This document shows positions 52,902-60,931 of a DNA stretch of 64,000 nucleotides, piece after piece; positions within the stretch are counted from its first letter, which is position 1, and each line of letters opens with the position of its first letter. A model generated the notes under the pieces. The model did not search any database. It was given only the letters and a program-made list of their open reading frames with translations, and had not been told where the DNA came from. The stretch is from NCBI GenBank assembly GCA_013415865.1, contig CP058896.1:1680316-1744315 (forward strand), written 5' to 3'. The DNA is from Methanomassiliicoccales archaeon. GTDB lineage: Archaea > Thermoplasmatota > Thermoplasmata > Methanomassiliicoccales > UBA472. The position numbers and the translations under genes are program-made.

Positions 52902-54092
52902 TCACCTAGGACCTTTACGCTTCTTCTCCAGGCGTTCCTCTTTTGTCTCTGTGACAAGCCTCTCGAACTTTGCCATCATGTCGATGGTCGCCTTCATGAG
53001 GTTCCAATCGACCGAGCTGACGTTGTAGGTCGAGTATTCAGTATGCAATCGTCCGTTCAAAGAGTATTTGGCCCTGTTTCCAGAGTTGTTGTATTTCGTT
53101 ACATGCATGGTGAAGAGCATCGGTCTCGTTATCTTGCCGATCTTCTGTAACCCCATTTGGATCTCTCTCTCCATCACGTCGAGCGACAGACGGTCCTCCT
53201 CTTCTAGACCGGAGATCTGCATGTACACCATGTCGCGCTTTCGGACTGAAGCGATCATCTCCAGCATGTCGTATTTCGTGACGATACCTCTTAGGACGTC
53301 CTTCTCGACCACTGGCAAAGTGGAGATCTTTTTCGAGCTCATCAGCTTGACCGCTTCTCCGAGCGTCGCATCTGGGGTCACTGTCAATGGCCCGTCGTGC
53401 ATCAGTGACTTGACCGTGATATCGACGGGATTCGACTCGGCCTTGTACTCGCCCTTCCTTATCCCTTTGATGCCTGGACCAGACCAAGAGTAGTTGATGA
53501 TGTCCCTTATCCCTATGATGCCGGTCAATTTGAACCCTCCATCAACGACCGGGACGGTCCTGATATCCAGTTTCCTCATCACTTCCAATGCATCCTTCAG
53601 CTTGTCGTTCTCGTTCACGGCCTGGACATTCGTCGTCATCACGCTCTTGACCGGAAGGGACCTGATCTCCTTGATGTCTTTGATCAGTTTCACTATGTCC
53701 CCCCTGGAGACCACCCCTATGACCTGACCTCCCTTGACCACCGGCAGGTTCCTGAACCCTGTCGATATGAATGTCTCCGCCACCTCTGTCACCGGGGTCG
53801 AGGACTTGATGGACGGAGGTATCTCCATGACATTCTTGGCCTTCTGCCCTATCACGGCGGTCTTCTTCCTGATGATGCTCCCGAAGCTTACCACACCGAG
53901 CAGCTTCTTTCCATTCACTACCGGGATCTCATGCAGGTTCTTTGCCCTCATCTTAGCAACGACATCCGACAACGGTGTATCAGGTCCCACGGTCTCGAAG
54001 TCGGTGCTCATGAGGTCGGCGATGCTGTTCGCATCGATCTCTGACCTCAACATCTCCCTTCTCTTTATTGCCTCGATGTTGTCTCCTACCAT
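52902..54092 (-). CDS. four-CBS-domain protein with HPF-like C-terminal domain
   Basis: The 396-residue protein has four CBS motifs: about 24-75 (IADLMSTDFETVGPD...), 85-135 (AKNVMEIPPSI...), 149-205 (VKSVMTTNVQAV...) and 230-282 (VKSLMHDGPLTV...). CBS pairs bind AMP/ATP or SAM. Residues about 289-390 show the beta-alpha-beta-beta-beta-alpha pattern of ribosome hibernation factors (VYMQISGL..., helix, FTMHVTKYN, AKYSLNGRLHTEYST, then WNLMKATIDMMAKFERLV). The combination suggests an adenylate-sensing ribosome hibernation factor. It lies 73 bases upstream of valS, likely in one unit. Confidence 0.8.
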   Translation of the reverse strand: MVGDNIEAIKRREMLRSEIDANSIADLMSTDFETVGPDTPLSDVVAKMRAKNLHEIPVVNGKKLLGVVSFGSIIRKKTAVIGQKAKNVMEIPPSIKSSTPVTEVAETFISTGFRNLPVVKGGQVIGVVSRGDIVKLIKDIKEIRSLPVKSVMTTNVQAVNENDKLKDALEVMRKLDIRTVPVVDGGFKLTGIIGIRDIINYSWSGPGIKGIRKGEYKAESNPVDITVKSLMHDGPLTVTPDATLGEAVKLMSSKKISTLPVVEKDVLRGIVTKYDMLEMIASVRKRDMVYMQISGLEEEDRLSLDVMEREIQMGLQKIGKITRPMLFTMHVTKYNNSGNRAKYSLNGRLHTEYSTYNVSSVDWNLMKATIDMMAKFERLVTETKEERLEKKRKGPR

Positions 54093-54224
54093 TCCATCAC
54101 CTCGCCCATAACAATGTGCTCAAAGCACGGAACATTGTGATCTGACCAAAGTATCCTGAGCTCTATCCCCTCTGCCAAATGATAACATGGCATTAGATGA
54201 TACCTAAATCTTTCCGCTATTTTA

Positions 54225-55913
54225 TCATGAGGCCTTGTTCACGAGCATCTTTGAGATCGTCTCAACAATCTCTTTCATCGCGACCCTCACCTGCTCGCTG
54301 GTGTCCCTGTCCCTAACTGTGACGGTGTCGTTCTCAAAAACCTCATAATCGACAGTGACGCACAACGGAGTCCCAATCTCGTCCATCCGGGCATAACGGC
54401 GACCGATGGTCCCTGAATCATCGTAGTATGTCATGATGCCATGCCCCCTTAACAGTCTGTCGATCTCTATGGCCTTTGCGTCGAGGCCGTCCTTTGCCAT
54501 TAGCGGGAACACGCCCACCTTGATCGGAGCGGCTGTAGAAGAGAGCCTCAGGCGAACATAGCCATCATCATCGCACGTGTAGGCATGCTCAAGGCAGGTG
54601 AAGAGTATACGGTCCAGTCCATGCGATGGCTCAATTACATGCGGTATGACCTTCTCACCGTTCACCTTCTCTTTGACCAGCACAATATCAAAATATTTCT
54701 CGGGGACCGAGACCTTCTCCCCGTCCACCTCGACCTCGACCTTGCCATCTTTTAGCATTGAAAAATCCACCGTCTCTAGGGCCTTACCGACCTTGGCGGA
54801 CCTTGCCTTGAACTCTGGACCAAGAAGTCCATATTTGGGCTTGAACACCTTTCTTTCGACCTCTATCGGCCTCTCGAACCTCTTGAAAGCGGTCAGATCC
54901 GCCTGGGAATATTGGATATGCCTAGAGAGGTCCCAACAACCCCTATCAGCAATACCCACGATCTCCGTCCAGCCATAGGAAAGAAGCGCCTCAGCATCCC
55001 AACAATCGGCCGCGTAATGTGCCATCTCTGTCTTTAGATGCTGCCTGAACCTGAGCCTCTTGGGGTCGACACCTGCCTTTACGAGGAAACGTTGGGTGAC
55101 ATATAGGAAGTAAGCTATGGTCTCGTGTGCGATTATCCGTTTATCCACAGCCTCCCCAATGGTCATCTCGACCTCCTGCTCGTCCGTGTTGGGGACCAAC
55201 CTTATCTTGAAGTCCCTGACCTCCTTGAACCTAGGCCAGGACTTATCTGCAGGGTCTATGAAAAGCTCAGCCTCCATCTGGTTGAACTCCCTAAGCCTGA
55301 TAACGCCCTGTCTTGGGGATATCTCATTCCTGTAGGCCCTTCCGATCTGGACGACCCCGAAAGGAAGACGCTCCCTCATGTATCTATAAAGATTAGGATA
55401 GTTCACAAAGATACCCTGGGCCGTCTCTGGGCGAAGATAGCCGGTCCTTCCACTCCCTGGGCCTATCTTCGTTTTGAACATAAGGTTGAACTCCTCGACA
55501 TCAGAGAGCGCTCCTTTGCAAGAAGGGCAGCATATGCCCTTCTCTCTCAGAAGCTCCTGCAACTCTCTCTTGGACAAAGCCCCTGGGTTCGAATGGACCT
55601 CTTTTGCCAGATGGTCCGCTCTGTACGCCTCCCCACATGAACTGCAGGAGACCATCAGGTCTTGGAAATTCTCTGCGTGACCTGACGCCTTGAAAACGAT
55701 CTCTGGTCCAACGATGTCAGAATCGATCTCCACGAACCCCTCCTCCAGCACATAGATCGAACGCCAAAGGTCTATCAGGTTCGTCTTCATCTGCGTTCCC
55801 AATGGGCCATAATCGTAGAGCCCTGCTATTCCGCCATAGATCTCGTAGGCAGGGTAGATGAACCCCCTCCTTTTACATAAAGAGAGGACATCTCCGGCAT
55901 TGAACTCCTTCAT
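54225..55913 (-). CDS. glyS: glycyl-tRNA synthetase, eukaryotic/archaeal dimeric type
   Basis: This class II synthetase has motif 1 with YGPLGTQMKTNLIDLWR near 35, a zinc insert (CSSCGEAYR..., ICCPSCKG), motif 2 GRAYRNEISPRQGVIRLREFNQMEAE near 200, and motif 3 PSHGLDRIL near 435, then an anticodon-binding domain (VKVGVFPLMAKDGLDAKA...). I use ATG 55913 (562 residues), with GAGGAGTGAA upstream; the ATG at 55940 would run into the preceding CBS gene. It follows that CBS gene by eight bases and belongs to the minus-strand operon from 58.3 kb. Confidence 0.95.
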   Translation of the reverse strand: MKEFNAGDVLSLCKRRGFIYPAYEIYGGIAGLYDYGPLGTQMKTNLIDLWRSIYVLEEGFVEIDSDIVGPEIVFKASGHAENFQDLMVSCSSCGEAYRADHLAKEVHSNPGALSKRELQELLREKGICCPSCKGALSDVEEFNLMFKTKIGPGSGRTGYLRPETAQGIFVNYPNLYRYMRERLPFGVVQIGRAYRNEISPRQGVIRLREFNQMEAELFIDPADKSWPRFKEVRDFKIRLVPNTDEQEVEMTIGEAVDKRIIAHETIAYFLYVTQRFLVKAGVDPKRLRFRQHLKTEMAHYAADCWDAEALLSYGWTEIVGIADRGCWDLSRHIQYSQADLTAFKRFERPIEVERKVFKPKYGLLGPEFKARSAKVGKALETVDFSMLKDGKVEVEVDGEKVSVPEKYFDIVLVKEKVNGEKVIPHVIEPSHGLDRILFTCLEHAYTCDDDGYVRLRLSSTAAPIKVGVFPLMAKDGLDAKAIEIDRLLRGHGIMTYYDDSGTIGRRYARMDEIGTPLCVTVDYEVFENDTVTVRDRDTSEQVRVAMKEIVETISKMLVNKAS

Positions 55914-55921
55914 AAGAATGT

Positions 55922-56776
55922 TCACTCCTCTTCTTGGCACAGTATGGAGATGACGTCATGGTCATAGATCATGGCCAGAAGATTGTCCTTAGCATCTCTG
56001 ACCGGAAGCTGGCCGAAATCATTCTTCCTCATTATCCTCGCAGCCTCTGAGATGGAGGTCTTCTTGAACACGGTTACGGGATTTGGGACCATGATCTCCT
56101 TCACGAGCATGCCTGGAAGTTCGACCTTGGATACCTGGTACCACAGGTTCATGACATTCTTCAGCCCATCCCAGGACCACTCCTCATGTTCCTTTCCCAG
56201 TTGAAGTTCGGTCACGGCAACGGACCCATCAATATAAGACCTGTTGAAAATGTCACGGTCGGTCAATATGCCGACCAGATGACCTCTGTCATCTAGAACA
56301 GGTAATGCGGAGGACTTGCTCACGTTCAATGTGACCGATGCGACCGCCAACGTGGCCTCTTGATATATCGGTACACATGGGGACATGATCACCTTTTCCA
56401 CGGGGCCTTCCACGGCCTTCTTTTCTACCACGGCGAGCAGGTCGGTAGGGGTTAAAATGCCCACCAATTTTTTGTTGTCCACGACAGGCAAATGTCTTAT
56501 CCTGCTTTCGCTGAATATCTTGGCCGCCTTTTCTACGGGGTCTTTCGAACTTATTGTCGGCGGGTCCCTGTTCATGATCATTGCCGCCTGGTCCTCTCCC
56601 GGTTTCGAAAAAATATCCTGCCTGGTGATTATCCCGGCCAATGTCCCATCATTTCTTCTTACCACGGGAAGTCCGGTCAGATTGTGCTTCACCATGGTCC
56701 TGAGAACCTCGTTACGACTTCCCGGAACCTGAGCGACTATGGGATTGGCCGTCATCACTTCGCCAACAAGGGTCAT
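55922..56776 (-). CDS. four-CBS-domain protein
   Basis: The 284-residue protein consists only of CBS motifs: about 4-60 (VGEVMTANPIVAQV...), 65-120 (AAMIMNRDPPTISS...), 128-185 (VEKVIMSPCVPIY...) and 225-280 (VKEIMVPNPVTVF...). Two Bateman modules are expected, binding adenosine nucleotides. No enzyme or channel domain is attached, so it must act on a partner; neighbours are a Usp and GlyRS. Its ATG overlaps the Usp stop by one base (TGATG). Confidence 0.85.
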   Translation of the reverse strand: MTLVGEVMTANPIVAQVPGSRNEVLRTMVKHNLTGLPVVRRNDGTLAGIITRQDIFSKPGEDQAAMIMNRDPPTISSKDPVEKAAKIFSESRIRHLPVVDNKKLVGILTPTDLLAVVEKKAVEGPVEKVIMSPCVPIYQEATLAVASVTLNVSKSSALPVLDDRGHLVGILTDRDIFNRSYIDGSVAVTELQLGKEHEEWSWDGLKNVMNLWYQVSKVELPGMLVKEIMVPNPVTVFKKTSISEAARIMRKNDFGQLPVRDAKDNLLAMIYDHDVISILCQEEE

Positions 56777-57219
56777 CAGTTACCCTCCATTTCCGCCTTG
56801 ATGACCATAACAGGGCATTGGGCCAACCTGATGACCTTCTCTGCAACGCTGCCCAGCAACAGCTTTGATACACCGGTCCTTCCAAGCGTCCCCATGACTA
56901 TCAGGTCATAATTCTTTGAGGCCTCGACTATCTTCCTGGCGGGCGAACCTTCCTCCACGACCGTGCTGACCTTGACGCCGAGCTTCTCGCCCTCTTTGAC
57001 AACAAAGTCCACGGCTTCCTTGCCCTCCTTCTCCAATAACGTATAGACCGAGACGATGGTGGAATCCATTGGGAAATTGATGAACGAGGTCTGATCGACA
57101 ATATACATAGCGGTGACCTCGGCCCCCATCTGTTTGGCCAGCATGAGCCCTTTGGCTATCGCGGCCTTAGTATACTCGCTTCCGTCGGTCGGGATCAATA
57201 TCTTCTTGAAAGAGCTCAT
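56776..57219 (-). CDS. universal stress protein (UspA family)
   Basis: The protein of about 147 residues starts SSFKKILIPTDGSEYT and has the nucleotide-binding loop MGTLGRTGVSKLLLGSVAEKVI near 110-131 (G-x2-G-x9-G-S/T), so it should bind ATP. I use the ATG at 57219, which overlaps the stop of the amidohydrolase (ATGA) and has GGAGAGG six bases upstream. Forty residues of upstream frame lie inside that gene and are not protein-like. The next gene is the four-CBS protein. Confidence 0.9.
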   Translation of the reverse strand: MSSFKKILIPTDGSEYTKAAIAKGLMLAKQMGAEVTAMYIVDQTSFINFPMDSTIVSVYTLLEKEGKEAVDFVVKEGEKLGVKVSTVVEEGSPARKIVEASKNYDLIVMGTLGRTGVSKLLLGSVAEKVIRLAQCPVMVIKAEMEGN

Positions 57220-58289
57220 CTCCATCCTCTCCAGCAGCGTTTGCCGATGCAGACCATCCTGACATCCCTTTCGCCAGAGCGAAGAAGGATGTCTGTGAAG
57301 GGGTCTCCACCACGTGACCTGATCACCATGAAATCGCATGGTGTTCCAGGTTCTATGCTTATACCATCCCTTTCATTTAAAATTAATCTTCCTCCAGCAA
57401 TCGCCATTTTCAGGACAGGGGAGACATCCTTTACACCCTGACTTCTCAAAATCCTCGCCGCGAACTCGATCTCGGATAGCATGTCAGGCATCGAGATCAT
57501 GGCGTTGTCCGTTCCAAGGGCAAGCTCTGCTCCGCTTTTTATCATATCTGCCAGAGGGGGGGTGTTACCGAAGAACATATTGGATCTTGGGCAAACAACG
57601 ATGGGGACGTCGGCATCCCTGCAGGCTTCCATATCCCCGATGGTCGCCTTTGTCATATGCACGATGAAGGAAGGTCTCAGGTCCAACACTTTTTCTATAT
57701 CTTCCCTGACCCTCTCCGAGACATGAAGGGCGAACATCTTTCCCTTTTTGACCACATGTTCGGCCAAAGCCACAAGCTCTCCCTCGTCCCAATCCAACAT
57801 TGAGGACACCCCTACACCGTCCACATGTACCAACAGTTCTTCGACCTCTTCCCTGTCATAACGCAACGATATGGGTCTTCCCATCACGATAGGTCGGGAG
57901 CCGTGAGGACCAACAGATCTGAGCAATTTCGCCCCCTCAGCCCCACCTTCCCTGAAGTCGATGAATCTTGATATGCCATTCCTTGCCATTCTTCGTGAGA
58001 GCATCTTGAAAGTGCGCGCGATCTCCGAGGGCCGTGCATTCCGAAGGTAAAGATGTTTAAGGCCATGTGGAGGAGCAACTACCTCCTCGAGGGGCATCCT
58101 CATATCTAATGGCGCACGAAGGTCAGCAAGGTGGGTATGGGCGTCGATAAAGGTCGGTAGGACATACCCTCTCATCACCGGGTCATTGACCTCGCCTTCA
58201 GCGACCTCCTTGACCATGCCATCTTCGTATCCGACGGATGCGTTGATGAATCCTTCAGAGGTAAGGACCATGCCACATACATACCGCAT
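57216..58289 (-). CDS. amidohydrolase-superfamily metal-dependent hydrolase
   Basis: The protein has the amidohydrolase signature FIDAHTHLAD near 51, a second metal ligand region FALHVSERV near 175, HMTKATIGDM near 205 and the catalytic aspartate in LALGTDNAMIS near 260. It resembles cytosine/adenosine deaminase-like archaeal hydrolases; the substrate is not evident. I use ATG 58289 (357 residues): the in-frame ATGs at 58343 and 58334 lie within or before the predicted transcript start given by the palindromic TATA box. First gene of amidohydrolase-usp-CBS-glyS. Confidence 0.78.
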   Translation of the reverse strand: MRYVCGMVLTSEGFINASVGYEDGMVKEVAEGEVNDPVMRGYVLPTFIDAHTHLADLRAPLDMRMPLEEVVAPPHGLKHLYLRNARPSEIARTFKMLSRRMARNGISRFIDFREGGAEGAKLLRSVGPHGSRPIVMGRPISLRYDREEVEELLVHVDGVGVSSMLDWDEGELVALAEHVVKKGKMFALHVSERVREDIEKVLDLRPSFIVHMTKATIGDMEACRDADVPIVVCPRSNMFFGNTPPLADMIKSGAELALGTDNAMISMPDMLSEIEFAARILRSQGVKDVSPVLKMAIAGGRLILNERDGISIEPGTPCDFMVIRSRGGDPFTDILLRSGERDVRMVCIGKRCWRGWR

Positions 58290-58340
58290 GGATGGAAATC
58301 TTCTGTGTGATATTTCAAGCTCTCCCGCCCACATTGAGAG

Positions 58341-58352
58341 CATATTAATATG
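58341..58352. promoter_or_regulatory. palindromic TATA element serving two divergent genes
   Basis: CATATTAATATG at 58341-58352 reads the same on both strands. To the right it predicts a start near 58372, at the GTG of the antiporter (58374, leaderless). To the left it predicts a start near 58320, before the amidohydrolase ATG at 58289. Confidence 0.45.
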
Positions 58353-58373
58353 TCATCGACATGACCCGCCCTC

Positions 58374-59486
58374 GTGAACGATCAAGAAATGTTCGCGCTC
58401 CTGATGGTATTGGCCGTCACATCGCAGTTCATCGCTGTCAGGTTCGGGACAACAGCGGCAATCATCGAAATGGTCCTAGGCACGGTCGTTGCAAATATTA
58501 TGGAAGTAAAAGTAACATCATTTGAATGGCTTCTGTTCCTGACATCCTTGGCGGGGGTGTTCATGACCTTCCTTGCTGGAAGTGAGGTGGACAAGACCTC
58601 ACTTATAAAAAATTTAAAGGGAAGCATCCTGATCGGAGGAGCATCCTTCTTGGCACCCTTCCTAGGCGTGTTCATGGTCACGAAGGACGTATTAGGATGG
58701 GATATCAACGCCTCGTTATTGGCCGCTGTGGCCTTGTCTGAGACATCGATCGCGATAGTCTATGTCGTTCTTGTTGAGGGTGGTAAGAGCGGCACCCCTT
58801 TGGGTTCGATGCTATTATCGGCCTGCTTCTTTACCAACCTATTCTCATCCATAGCCCTGACATTGCTGTTCTCTGAGCCTTCTCTTGGTTTGGCCATACT
58901 TGCATCGGTGTTGATAGCAATTTGGTTGTTTTCCTCAAAGGGAATGATCAAGGTCTCTAAGATCTTCAAGGAGAGGTCCAGCGATGCCGTCATAAAGACG
59001 GTCATCATGCTTTTGGCAATAATGATGGCCATATCGGTATTCGCTGGTGTCGCTGCGGTCCTCGGCGCATATGTCACAGGCGTTGCCATGGCAAATTTCA
59101 TGCGGCATCAATATGACGATGCACGTAAGATGAAGGTCCTCACGACATCATTCCTATCTTCCTTTTTCTTCATCTCAGCTGGGATGAGCGTTGACGCGTC
59201 TGTCCTTCTGAGCGCTATGTTCGTCATCCTTTTCTTGATGGGCGTAAGATTGGCCGTGAAGACACTGGCCGTCGGGGTCGTTATGAGAATTACAAGGTCC
59301 GAGAGCGTATTGTATTCTGCTCTATTGATGTCTACAAGCCTCACATTTGGGATGGTCTTCTGTCAGTTCGGGCTGGCGAACGGGATCATCGGTCAGAGCG
59401 AGTTCTCGGTCCTTGTCATGGTATTGATTTTATGTGCGATAGTGCCTACCATCATAGCACAGAGGTACTACAATCCATGGAGATGA
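58374..59486 (+). CDS. cation/proton antiporter, CPA2 (Kef/NapA-like) family
   Basis: The 370-residue protein has about 11-12 membrane helices. Features are FLAGSEVDKTSL near 65 (typical of Kef/NapA), AALSET-like AVALSETSIAIVYVVL near 123 and FFFISAGMSVDASVL near 265. No TrkA-N regulatory domain follows. It should exchange Na+ or K+ for protons in the cell membrane. The start is GTG 58374, probably leaderless. A Usp gene follows after four bases, probably as its soluble nucleotide-binding regulator. Confidence 0.87.
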   Translation: MNDQEMFALLMVLAVTSQFIAVRFGTTAAIIEMVLGTVVANIMEVKVTSFEWLLFLTSLAGVFMTFLAGSEVDKTSLIKNLKGSILIGGASFLAPFLGVFMVTKDVLGWDINASLLAAVALSETSIAIVYVVLVEGGKSGTPLGSMLLSACFFTNLFSSIALTLLFSEPSLGLAILASVLIAIWLFSSKGMIKVSKIFKERSSDAVIKTVIMLLAIMMAISVFAGVAAVLGAYVTGVAMANFMRHQYDDARKMKVLTTSFLSSFFFISAGMSVDASVLLSAMFVILFLMGVRLAVKTLAVGVVMRITRSESVLYSALLMSTSLTFGMVFCQFGLANGIIGQSEFSVLVMVLILCAIVPTIIAQRYYNPWR

Positions 59487-59490
59487 TCGA

Positions 59491-59931
59491 TTGACCCTCG
59501 ACGACTTAAAGCCGTTGAAATTATTGGTGGCGGTGGACGGTTCCATGGGGAGCGTGAAGGCGGTCCAGAAAGCAGCTGAGCTTGCGAAGGATGCCGTGGC
59601 TCACGAGGTGGTCATCATTCATGTGATGGAGATGAGAGAGTTCCCAAGCCTCATATCCGATGCATATGATGAGTCGAAGGAAGCAAGGGCGAAGGCGGTT
59701 CTTGACGATATGACCGAGGTGGCGAACTCAGCTGGTATCGAGGTCAAGGCGGTCCTGCTCAAAGGACATCCTGTCCAATCGGTCCTTGATTATGCTGACA
59801 TTTTTAAACCGAATATGATATTGGTAGGTAGCAGAGGGATGAACCCTGCGAAGAACGTCATCCTGGGGAGCGTGTCCTCAGCGATCAGCAAGAAGGCGAA
59901 GTGTCCAGTTCTGATCGTGAGGTCAGATTAA
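59491..59931 (+). CDS. universal stress protein (UspA family)
   Basis: The 146-residue protein begins (TTG) with LKPLKLLVAVDGSMGSVKAV and ends with the ATP-binding loop VGSRGMNPAKNVILGSVSSAISKKAKCPVLIV, in G-x2-G-x9-G-S form. The start TTG at 59491 is preceded by GGAGATGAT, part of the antiporter's end. Coupling with the antiporter by four bases suggests that it regulates transport according to the nucleotide state. Confidence 0.88.
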   Translation: MTLDDLKPLKLLVAVDGSMGSVKAVQKAAELAKDAVAHEVVIIHVMEMREFPSLISDAYDESKEARAKAVLDDMTEVANSAGIEVKAVLLKGHPVQSVLDYADIFKPNMILVGSRGMNPAKNVILGSVSSAISKKAKCPVLIVRSD

Positions 59932-60007
59932 TTTCGGGCTGTCTATATGACAGGTCCGATATGATTTTATACCATCTCTCTTGTTCATCCCCCCCAAGGT
60001 GTAACAA

Positions 60008-60175
60008 ATGGTCGTCAAGGTCAAGAAAGAAGACTGTGTTGGATGTGGAGCATGTGAGGACGCCTGCCCTAATGGCGCCATCAAGGTCGATGAGATCGCG
60101 GTCGTCAGTGAGAAGGACTGCGTCGACTGTGGTGCATGCGTTGACGAGTGCCCGAACAAAGCTCTTGAACTTTAA
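60008..60175 (+). CDS. 2[4Fe-4S] ferredoxin
   Basis: The 55-residue protein has two CxxCxxCxxxCP motifs: C10, C13, C16, C20 and C39, C42, C45, C49 (VGCGACEDACP and VDCGACVDECP). It is a low-potential clostridial-type electron carrier of the cytoplasm. AAGGTG lies 7 bases before the ATG and a TATA-like TTTTATAC near 59964-59971. A hairpin terminator follows. The iron-sulfur flavoprotein downstream is a plausible partner. Confidence 0.95.
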   Translation: MVVKVKKEDCVGCGACEDACPNGAIKVDEIAVVSEKDCVDCGACVDECPNKALEL

Positions 60176-60195
60176 GCGAAAGAGTATTCATCCAG

Positions 60196-60228
60196 CCGGT
60201 CGGAAGACCGGTCTGTCAAACCGTTTTT
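60196..60228 (+). terminator. hairpin and T-run terminator after the ferredoxin gene
   Basis: CCGGTC (60196-60201), loop GGAA, GACCGG (60206-60211): a six-pair stem closed by a GNRA tetraloop. A run of five T follows at 60224-60228. Confidence 0.5.
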
Positions 60229-60348
60229 GTTATGAAAACAATGGGGATCATTGACTATTTTATACGGCCGCACTTGATAGCCTGCAGGGGCACAATAGTT
60301 ATCTATCGATGAGCCCATCATCGCATCTTGATCGACGAGGTCTTCAAG

Positions 60349-60915
60349 ATGAAGGTATTGACCATCAACGGCAGCCCGAGGAAAGAGGGCAACACCTCGA
60401 GGCTTTTGAGACTGTTCACGGAAGAACATGCTGGGTTGGACCTGAGATGGTATGACCTGGTGGACATGAAGATAAAGGATTGTGTTGCCTGTCTGCATTG
60501 CAAGACCCACGACTCGTGCTCGATAAAGGACGACATGACGAAGCTATACAAGGACCTGAAGGAATGCGATGCGCTCGTCATCGGGTCCCCCATCTATATG
60601 GGTGCCGAGACTGGGATCATGAAATGCATGATAGACCGTATGTATGCACTTTTAGCCCCGGTAGAAGGACCTAAAAGATATGCTCCTAGGTTACCTCAAA
60701 GAAAAAAGGCGTTAGTATTATTGACATGCGGTAATCCTCAGCCCGAGGCAACGCTCGGACATCAAAGGGACAGGTTCTATTCAGTCATGGCGATGCAGGG
60801 CTTCTCAGAGGTCAAGGTCATACTTGTAGGAGGGGCGATGATGAATGCTGACATCAGGGAAAAAGCTGAGATACCTGCTCTGGTCAACGAGGCAAGGTCG
60901 TTCCTTCGCGATTAG
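60349..60915 (+). CDS. iron-sulfur flavoprotein (NADPH-dependent FMN reductase family)
   Basis: The protein of about 188 residues starts MKVLTINGSPRKEGNTSRLL, the FMN phosphate loop of flavodoxin-like reductases. CVACLHC...C near 45-57 has the compact C-x2-C-x2-C-x5-C spacing of methanogen iron-sulfur flavoprotein (Isf) with a 4Fe-4S cluster, and GSPIYMGAETG follows. Isf takes electrons from ferredoxin and reduces O2 or H2O2; the ferredoxin gene just upstream fits. ATG 60349 is preferred over TTG 60328. It ends with TAG. Confidence 0.85.
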   Translation: MKVLTINGSPRKEGNTSRLLRLFTEEHAGLDLRWYDLVDMKIKDCVACLHCKTHDSCSIKDDMTKLYKDLKECDALVIGSPIYMGAETGIMKCMIDRMYALLAPVEGPKRYAPRLPQRKKALVLLTCGNPQPEATLGHQRDRFYSVMAMQGFSEVKVILVGGAMMNADIREKAEIPALVNEARSFLRD

Positions 60916-60931
60916 ATGATTGGTGATCAAT

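Noticed and set aside
52829..52957. 43-residue N-terminal extension of valyl-tRNA synthetase
   Set aside because: It overlaps the CBS-HPF gene, does not resemble ValRS, and the internal ATG at 52828 gives the standard start.
57220..57339. Forty-residue extension of the universal stress protein
   Set aside because: It is the shadow of the amidohydrolase gene and lacks any Usp-like sequence.
59901..60254. 117-codon plus-strand frame over the ferredoxin
   Set aside because: The ferredoxin frame with eight correctly spaced cysteines is the real gene; this one is a frame-shifted shadow.
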